DNA of 64,000 nt from Salvator merianae (taxonomy: Eukaryota; Chordata; Lepidosauria; Squamata; Teiidae), in contig QVOM02000113.1 in the NCBI GenBank assembly GCA_003586115.2, forward strand, positions 129,787-193,786, given 5' to 3'. Made by a program: the position numbers and the translations under genes. The notes under the pieces were generated by a model. The model did not search any database. It was not told the origin of the DNA and saw nothing but the letters and a program-made list of their open reading frames with translations. Below are positions 58,045 to 64,000 of the stretch, piece by piece. Each line of letters opens with the position of its first letter. The stretch's first letter is position 1.

Positions 58045-58895
58045 GGGTGTGATCAGACGGGCTATTCTGGTCGGCTTCCGGTCACACGGAAGCTGCAGCG
58101 TCCACAAAGCTCACTGAAAAAAACACCTCTGAGCCCCTCCAAGGCTGCCTAAGTTGCCTTGTCCATAATCACCATTTCTGTGCTTTTGGGGTGCCTTGGG
58201 AAGCTCTTCATCCAATCAGAGCCTTGCAGGAATCCGCAGGATGACAGCACAAGAAGGGAGGGGGTGAGCAAACTCTTGTCGGCACGGAAAACTTTTCAAA
58301 TTCCCTGCCTTCTGTAGATTAAAAAAGACATCAGTAGCATCAGGATTGGGAGAAAGCCCCTAGCTTCTAAAGTCCAGCATGCTTTTTTAACTGCAGAAGG
58401 CAAGGGGTTTGAAAAGTTTCTCCGCACCAGCAAATCTTCTCCCTCCCCTTTTCTCCCCATGCCGGCAAATCTCTCACTCTGCTCAGTTCAACTGAGGCAT
58501 CCACTTCCTGCCTCTCTGCAGAAGCAGAGGTTTTAAAAAATGTTTTAAAAGGTTTAAATGTTTAAAAGTTCCATACAAGTCCTTGGAAAAGGTTTTGCCT
58601 TTTCCAAAGAAAACGTCTCCCTCGTGAATAGGAGAAAAGGAGATCCAGTGAAAGTGAATGGGAGAAAAAGAGAAAACAGTGAACCAGCAGTTAAGGAGTT
58701 AATGACTTGGGGAACTGCTTAGCAGAGAGGCGGGGAGTGGCCAATCAGCGAGCAGCTCCCTTTGCAGGCTCTGATGCTAGATCTGTGAAGCGCCTCATCA
58801 GTAAGTGTATGTGGAAGGCTTTTTTCCTGTGCACCCAGGAATTATCTGTTCCTCTCATCCAGGCGATTTTAAAATTCGCTAGTCTGAACACAGCC
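58045..58895. mobile_element. 851-bp MITE, TTA target duplication, PIF/Harbinger-like
   Basis: The left end is GGGTGTGATCAGACGGGC; the right end reverse-complements to GGCTGTGTTCAGACTAGCG. TTA flanks both sides (58042-58044, 58896-58898). A TTA/TAA duplication with GG-starting ends is typical of PIF/Harbinger, hence the tentative class. A pair of similar inner blocks (gccttctg...aaaagacat and aactgcagaaggcaaggg) gives partial internal symmetry. Confidence 0.75.
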
Positions 58896-59016
58896 TTAGT
58901 GTCCATGGCATTGAGTTGCATCTGATTTGTGGTTTTATATGTTTAATTGAGTAGCTCTAGAATCCTTACTTTTCTATATTTTAGGTAGAGATTTCTTGTG
59001 CCTTTTATAAAAGGTA

Positions 59017-59091
59017 GGTAGAGATACAGAGAGAGAGAGATGACAGATGATAGGTAGGTAAGTAAGTAGGCAGGCAGGCAGATTGCAGTTT
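59017..59091. repeat. Impure GAGA/GGTA/GGCA microsatellite
   Basis: Runs of agag, gtag, taag and ggca units adjoining the next hAT-like element. Confidence 0.85.
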
Positions 59092-59110
59092 TATATTTCT
59101 AGTCTCAAAA

Positions 59111-59459
59111 TAGATATGTGCATGAGTTGAGGTTTTAAGATTTGATTTGAATAGAACTGAACATCCCTGAGTTTGGCTAGATCTAGAACCAGGAGTGAAA
59201 AATTCACAAACAGTTTGTGAACAGTTTGAAGTTAAAATGACAAAAGGAAATACATTGGAAAAAAAAAAAATGAAGGGAAATATGCAGTTGAACTCTAATA
59301 GTTTGAATTGAACCATTCTGGTTGACTGAATAACCCTGGTTCGATTTGAAACAAACCATCCTGTTTCAAACAGGAGTTGGTTTCTTCCAAATTAAACTGG
59401 CTCAGATCAAACAGTCCGATTTGAACCATTCAAATTTGAACTGAATTTACACATCTCCA
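59111..59459. mobile_element. hAT-like MITE, degraded
   Basis: Ends TAGATATGTGCATGA and (from the right) TGGAGATGTGTAAATTC. The interior consists of gtttgaa/ttcaaac words in both orientations, related to 57018-57309 and 6688-7009. Confidence 0.5.
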
Positions 59460-61045
59460 GATTACAACAGCTGAAGGCAGTGAATACAGATGTTTCTACA
59501 GATATTGCTGCATCTGCAGAAAACTTAAAAAACACTAGTTCTGTTGGGAAAAAAAAGTAAGTTTCTTTGTTTTTAAGAAATATGTAGAGAGTCTAATTAC
59601 AACTCAAAATATAAAGAATTTTAAATTAGACTTTTATAGCTGTATTCTAAATAAACATAGTTGGATGCAAATGAGTTTAAATGAATGGAACATATCTATT
59701 TCTAAATATATGTAGGTCTCAAAATAGTGATGTGAAGAATAGATATGCAATTAGGACCACTTTATGAGTTCTATATATTATTTTTTTCTGATAATAGTAA
59801 TTATTTTAAGCTTTCCCAAAGGTTGCCAGTTAAAGCCCTCTGAATATCCAAAAATGTGATTTCCTTTCACACATCTGACAGGTTAAAATACACAACACAC
59901 ATTCAAATGCAAAAGCAATAATTTGGAAACATGGAAAAAATATCTGATATCTCTAAGGCCAAATCACAGAAGACTTTGCCTATAAAACTAAAACAGACAC
60001 CCCTCCAAAATCTTCCACTTTTCCTCTGAGTTGCGCATCAGGATCTTTTCCTGCCAAGTAACCTGGAGATGACAGCCACGTTCTGTGTGCTGCACTTGGC
60101 AGGCTGCAGTTTAGTTCACTTGCTTTTTCCTCCAACCATTTCCACCAAAGGAAAATGGGTTTCTACTGACAAGGAATTTCCCAGCAAAGAAATAGCTACC
60201 AAAACTTCTTGAAGCTTTTTTATCGAATGGATGAATACACACAGGATGATAAATCTGACAGAAAACCCCAGAATGTGAAAATTCAACTGATAATTTTGGT
60301 ACATAATATTTTCTTTGAACACATTTGCTGTTTTGGGGAACCATCAAGTCATGGCCTGCTCCTGGTTGATTGCATGAGTACCACAATAAGTGTTATTTTT
60401 TTCACTATACATTTTTACTTGGTATTGCCTCTTCATTAAACTTTGGAGCATTTGTGAACATGTGAGATTGCAAAGGCAAAGTTCTTCCCAGCCATAAAGT
60501 GGTGTGTGCATGTGTGTGGAGGTATGTGTGAGCATGCATGTTTTAAATTAAGATATGAGTGGGCAGTTCAGTCATTGCTGCCCTACCCAGGTACTTCACA
60601 AACATCATCTTCAAAGATAACTACATTTCAACTTTGCCAACTTGGTGGAGCGGGGTTGGTAAATAGCCCATGCCTCGTTATTATTTTTTTAAAAATATAT
60701 TATTAATTATTGGTTTCTAGACAGATATTGCATTATTACAGTTTTGAATAATACCAACCAAAGGGTGAATGATCCATACCACATTCTACCCCTTCTGCCT
60801 TCCACCTACCTACCCCAGAGCCTCAAGGTAATGTATACAGAAAATAGTGCAAGGAGGTTACATATATGCCAAAATCCACAACAATATTCTATTCTATTTT
60901 CCTTGTATTTTATTCATCACTTGCTAAAAAGGCAACCATGCCTTTTTCCAAGTATCCTGTTGTTAAAACCCAGTATTTTTTTTTATTATTATTATTATTT
61001 TCTGGGTTGATATAAACTCATTTAGTAGAATATTCTAGGTTTATG
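59460..61045. other. No recognised feature
   Basis: Unclassified AT-rich sequence with a short (ATT)n near 60981-60999. Overlapping minus frames at 60111-60386 show no recognised motif. Confidence 0.45.
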
Positions 61046-62640
61046 CATACCTTTTTGTACAATTTTTTTGAAGATTTTAATATTTTATTAATTATTAAAA
61101 CATATGAATAGCAACTATGAAACAAACTCTACATAAACATATAAACTTCCAAGAAAATAAAATGAATAAAAGAGTATAAACAGTTTAAACATGCTCAGTG
61201 TTTGATTCTTACTACTATGATCCCCACCCTTAATGATTGACCTGTTAGTATATCAGAGGTCCCAAAGTAATATTATGGGATTGCTGGATGTACCTGTTGC
61301 TTTCCAATAGTGGTCTCCAAATCAAGTCCAGTATCAAAATTCACCCTTGCATCAGTTTCAGTTTTGCTATGATTCTTTCCAAAGTGGCTTGGTTCCAGAC
61401 TAGGACATGGCATGACTCAATTGATAAAACAGTATAGTTTTTTGTTTTTGTTTTCCCCAGTTTTTTAGCTATGTATAGATGGGCAACTGTGAGAAGATGA
61501 TTGGTTCTTTGCAGTGGAGAGCAGCATCAGTGCCTCTGAACAGCCATCAAAAGACCAAGGTCCAGGGTAAAATGTAAATCTTCCTGAATTATTTTCTATA
61601 TCTCTGAGACTAATAAATCTGAAAGGGGTTTAATCTTGGCTTAGTGCCACCAGAGATGGACATAGAAACCCTTTTCCTTGTGACAGATCAACATAAGGGT
61701 GTCATACCTGAAACAAATTAGGACAATTGCACCAGTGTTCTATGCCATGTATGGAATATTTTAGATACATTTCCTTATTTTTGACCACTGAGCTAAAATA
61801 GGTGCCTTGGAGAAGCTGCACCCAACCATATTCATCTAGTTGATGTAGAAGATCATTATTCCATACATTTTTCAAAACATTCATATGAGATATCTTATTG
61901 ACAGTAGGACTTTATAAATGCTAGAGGCCATACCTGCATCTGACCATCTAAACTGCTCAAGAATTTGTTCACCTGGAACCAAAGTCTTTCATACCGTTGA
62001 TTTGATGCCTTGGCAGGAAAGAAAGTGCAAAAGAATCTGAGAAGACAACCAACTGTGACCTTCCACACCAAGACATTTTTTTAGCTGTTGCAATTCTCTA
62101 ATTTCTTCAGATTGTAAATACAAATGTCTCTGTTTAGCATAACCTGCTTGTATTAGAGCTGTCTGTTGGTGTTTATTAAACAAGGTGTATATGGGATACA
62201 GAGCAACTAAGGGAGTCACCTGGGATAGGTCCTGTATCAAGCTTGTTCTCCACCTACTCCAGACCTTCAACATATCCTTTGGGGCCAAAAATAATATAGG
62301 TGAGGTTATTCCAACTTCCCAAACCTTCTAACAGAAACCATTTGATTTCAGGATTAAGATATGCCTAGAATAATTGCCTTAGCCGAAAAGTTAGTAAAAT
62401 AAAGGAATGGACCAATAATGCACCAACCCTCATTTGAAATATTAGTGTGTAGAAGGGTTTTAGAAAAATGTGGCTTTTTGCTGTTATATATAAACTTACT
62501 AAATTTGTCATTCAAAGTTTACATAACTATTTTAGAGGGGAAAATTGGCAGAGTTTGAAATAAGTTATTTGGATTGAAGATGAAGATGCCTAACATTTAA
62601 AGGAAGTGTTCTGTATTAACTAGGCCATTTTGAAGTGATA
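61046..62640 (-). mobile_element. L1-type LINE ORF2 C-terminal remnant
   Basis: From high to low coordinate on the minus strand: SKFIYNSKKPHFSKTLLHTN (about 62510-62450), a block ending VTPLVALYPIYTLF (about 62220-62175), HQLDEYGWVQLLQGTYFS (61848-61795) and IHGIEHWCNCPNLFQV (61750-61702). This is the order of the thumb-to-cysteine-rich C-terminus of L1 ORF2; the HC.C-like block corresponds to the terminal cysteine motif. Endonuclease and RT core are missing, and stops are frequent. Confidence 0.7.
61989..62288 (-). pseudogene. L1 ORF2 post-RT fragment
   Basis: 99 residues open (MAPKDMLKVWSRWRTSL to ending SCQGIKSTV), containing LVALYPIYTLFNKHQQTALI and EEIRELQQLKKCLG. It fits the region between RT thumb and cysteine-rich end in L1-type proteins; no catalytic motif is present. 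Confidence 0.55.
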
Positions 62641-62970
62641 ATACCATGTTTTGAAATTTAGAAGGGGAAAGGGGAGAAGCCCTTGGATAAAAAATATGCA
62701 GAAGAGGAATTAGCCACTGAACTATAAATAACCAATGTTAATAACAAGTACAGTATCAAAACTATTAAAATCTCATCTTTGTTACAGATCTGGTACATAT
62801 ATGTGTGTTTCAAGCAATGCTCAACAGAATTTGTACTCCCCTTAGACTTAGGAAGTACCTTGGTGCTCAATACTGAGCTCAAATGACCTAGTGAGCAAAT
62901 TCCTATATACCTAGGGGAAAACAAAAAAACAATGTTCCATAGAAATACCAATATGCCATCTGAGCTCCAG

Positions 62971-63005
62971 GGCTAATTTGCATATTCCCAGTGCATTCTG
63001 GGAAG
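62971..63005 (+). promoter_or_regulatory. Octamer plus ZNF143-like palindrome at CR1 5' end
   Basis: ATTTGCAT (62976-62983) is followed directly by TTCCCAGTGCATTCTGGGAA (62985-63004), whose complement contains TTCCCAGAATGC, the core of ZNF143/Staf sites. Octamer and Staf sites are paired in vertebrate snRNA enhancers. Here they sit at the apparent start of CR1 5' sequence; a promoter role is inference. Confidence 0.4.
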
Positions 63006-63222
63006 AGGCAGAAAGTCACTGTGAGAGACGAGGTAGCCAGGAGGAAGGTAGCTGGAAGGAAACCGGCGAACCGTGTGTCGAACGGCGCACTTTTTTTTTT
63101 TTTTTTAACTAGAATTTCTAAATTAAATATATAGTTAAAGAACTACTGTTTAATATCTCTCAAGAGGATGCAACCAACTGTAGACAATATGGAGAAAGAA
63201 AGAAGCTTTATAGTTAGCTGCA

Positions 63223-63624
63223 ATGAGTGTGACTGACAGGCTGCCAACACTCTTCAGTCCTACAGACTATTACCCATTCCTACTTATACATGTAGGGACA
63301 AATGACACCGCAGGAAGGAACTTTGAAGCTATCTGCAGAGACTTTGAAGACCTAGGCAGGAAAGTGAAGAAACTGGGAGCACAAGTTGTCATTTCTTCTA
63401 TCCTACCAGTGAATGATTGTGGAACAAGAAGATGGAGCAAGATTCTAGAGGTAAACAACTGGCGACGTCAATGGTGCTACCAACAAGGATTTGGATTTCT
63501 AGACCATGGATTAAACTACTTATATGATGGACTCCTTGCACGAGATGGGCTCCATCTTACAAAGACAAGAAAGCACATATTTGGCAGAAGACCTGCTGCA
63601 CTCATCAGGAGAGCTTTAAACTAG
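63223..63624 (+). pseudogene. CR1 ORF1 SGNH-esterase-like domain, N-terminally deleted
   Basis: 133 residues. IHVGTND (22-28) is the G.ND block and DGLHLT (108-113) the terminal D..H block of the SGNH/GDSL hydrolase fold known from the ORF1 protein of CR1 elements. The catalytic-serine block (GDS) should lie upstream and is absent; just before the frame, SCNECD-like coding in another frame suggests the deletion joined the ORF1 start to mid-domain. The frame ends normally at RRALN before a stop. Such esterase domains are thought to bind lipids or membranes; the role in CR1 is not settled. Confidence 0.75.
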
Positions 63625-63796
63625 GGCAAAAGGGGAAGGGAAGTAAAAGTCCAGAGAAAGATAAGCAGCTAATGAATAGAGGTGAGGATCTTGCTACCAG
63701 AAATGAAAGGAAGGAAGACAAACAGTTTGGGAAAAAACTAGAGGAGTCAAGCCTGTAAGAGACATTTGTCACAAACTAAGATGTTTCTATACCAAT

Positions 63797-63985
63797 GTGC
63801 AGAGCATGGGAAACAAACGAGGAGAATTGGAAATCCTAACACAGGAAAATAAATATGATGACATAGACATAATTGAAACTTGGTGGGATGATACACATGA
63901 TTGGAACATAGCACTTGAAGGCTACAACTTATTTAAAAAAAAAACAGGGTTAATAAAAGGGGAGAAGGTGTTGCATTGTATGTAA
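63797..63985 (+). pseudogene. CR1 ORF2 endonuclease start, window-truncated
   Basis: Reads SMGNKRGELEILTQENKYD, then IDIIETWWDDTHDWN and LEGYNLFKKKTG: the first strand and the ETWWDD block (with the metal-binding glutamate) of the CR1 endonuclease. After KTG the frame is lost in an A-run (63931-63941), so the usual RRGGGVALY block does not follow in frame. Confidence 0.8.
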
Positions 63986-64000
63986 AGAAAGCATATACCA

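Larger units (their letters stand above)
63006..64000 (+). mobile_element. CR1 LINE 5' region, continues past window
   Basis: Contains a 5' UTR-like, CpG-bearing segment (63006-63110, with a 16-base T run at 63091-63106), an ORF1-derived segment (63223-63624) and the start of ORF2 endonuclease (about 63770-63985). The order UTR, ORF1 and ORF2 in plus orientation is that of a CR1. Internal deletion in ORF1 and a frameshift in the ORF2 start make it non-functional. Confidence 0.8.

Overview
This is a vertebrate nuclear DNA window, most likely from a squamate reptile (lizard or gecko type). I see no exon, tRNA, rRNA or CRISPR array, and no host protein-coding gene that I can support. The background is AT-rich with low CpG. 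It carries a mixed load of BovB/RTE, CR1/L2 and L1-type LINEs, hAT-like and other cut-and-paste non-autonomous elements, a gammaretrovirus-like endogenous retrovirus (ERV), and many microsatellites. BovB together with active-looking CR1, L1 and DNA transposons points to Squamata. That assignment is inference from repeat content, not from a gene.

Layout. 1-1930 (minus): a decayed ERV with candidate LTR sequence, a primer-binding site matching tRNA-Ser(UGA), a leader with a splice donor, and gag. Gag is fused directly to the transmembrane part of env, with pol and the env surface unit missing. 1932-2490: fragments of non-autonomous DNA transposons (MITEs). 2522-2850: BovB reverse-transcriptase fragment followed by an unnamed repeat (R1). 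4064-4290 and 8543-10226 (minus): an L1-like non-autonomous element; the second copy is a complete insertion with 21-bp target duplications. 10268-13070 (minus): a CR1 LINE with recognisable endonuclease and reverse transcriptase but at least two frameshifts. 13-27 kb: microsatellites, CR1/L2 3' tails, hAT-like elements (one with a 50-bp perfect hairpin) and a MITE with a 36-bp perfect palindrome. 27.5-30.2 kb (minus): L1-type ORF2 remnant. 30.98-34.93 kb (minus): a nearly full-span BovB split by at least three later MITE insertions. 36.9-42.2 kb: a cluster of MITEs, one nested inside another. 46.0-47.6 kb (plus): internally deleted CR1/L2 LINE. 48.8-49.65 kb: third R1 copy. 54.9-59.5 kb: a large hAT-like element with a perfect 8-bp target duplication, then more MITEs. 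61.05-62.64 kb (minus): second L1-type ORF2 remnant. 62.97-64 kb (plus): 5' part of another CR1 running off the window end.

The genes visible are all transposon genes, and every one that can be judged is interrupted. The most informative content is structural: the gag-env deletion chimera with its tRNA-Ser primer site, a family group of GGGCC-ended MITEs that repeatedly show 3-bp target duplications, nested insertions that give a relative chronology, and unclassified repeat families. All classifications come from reading motifs by eye; no alignment or database search was run.
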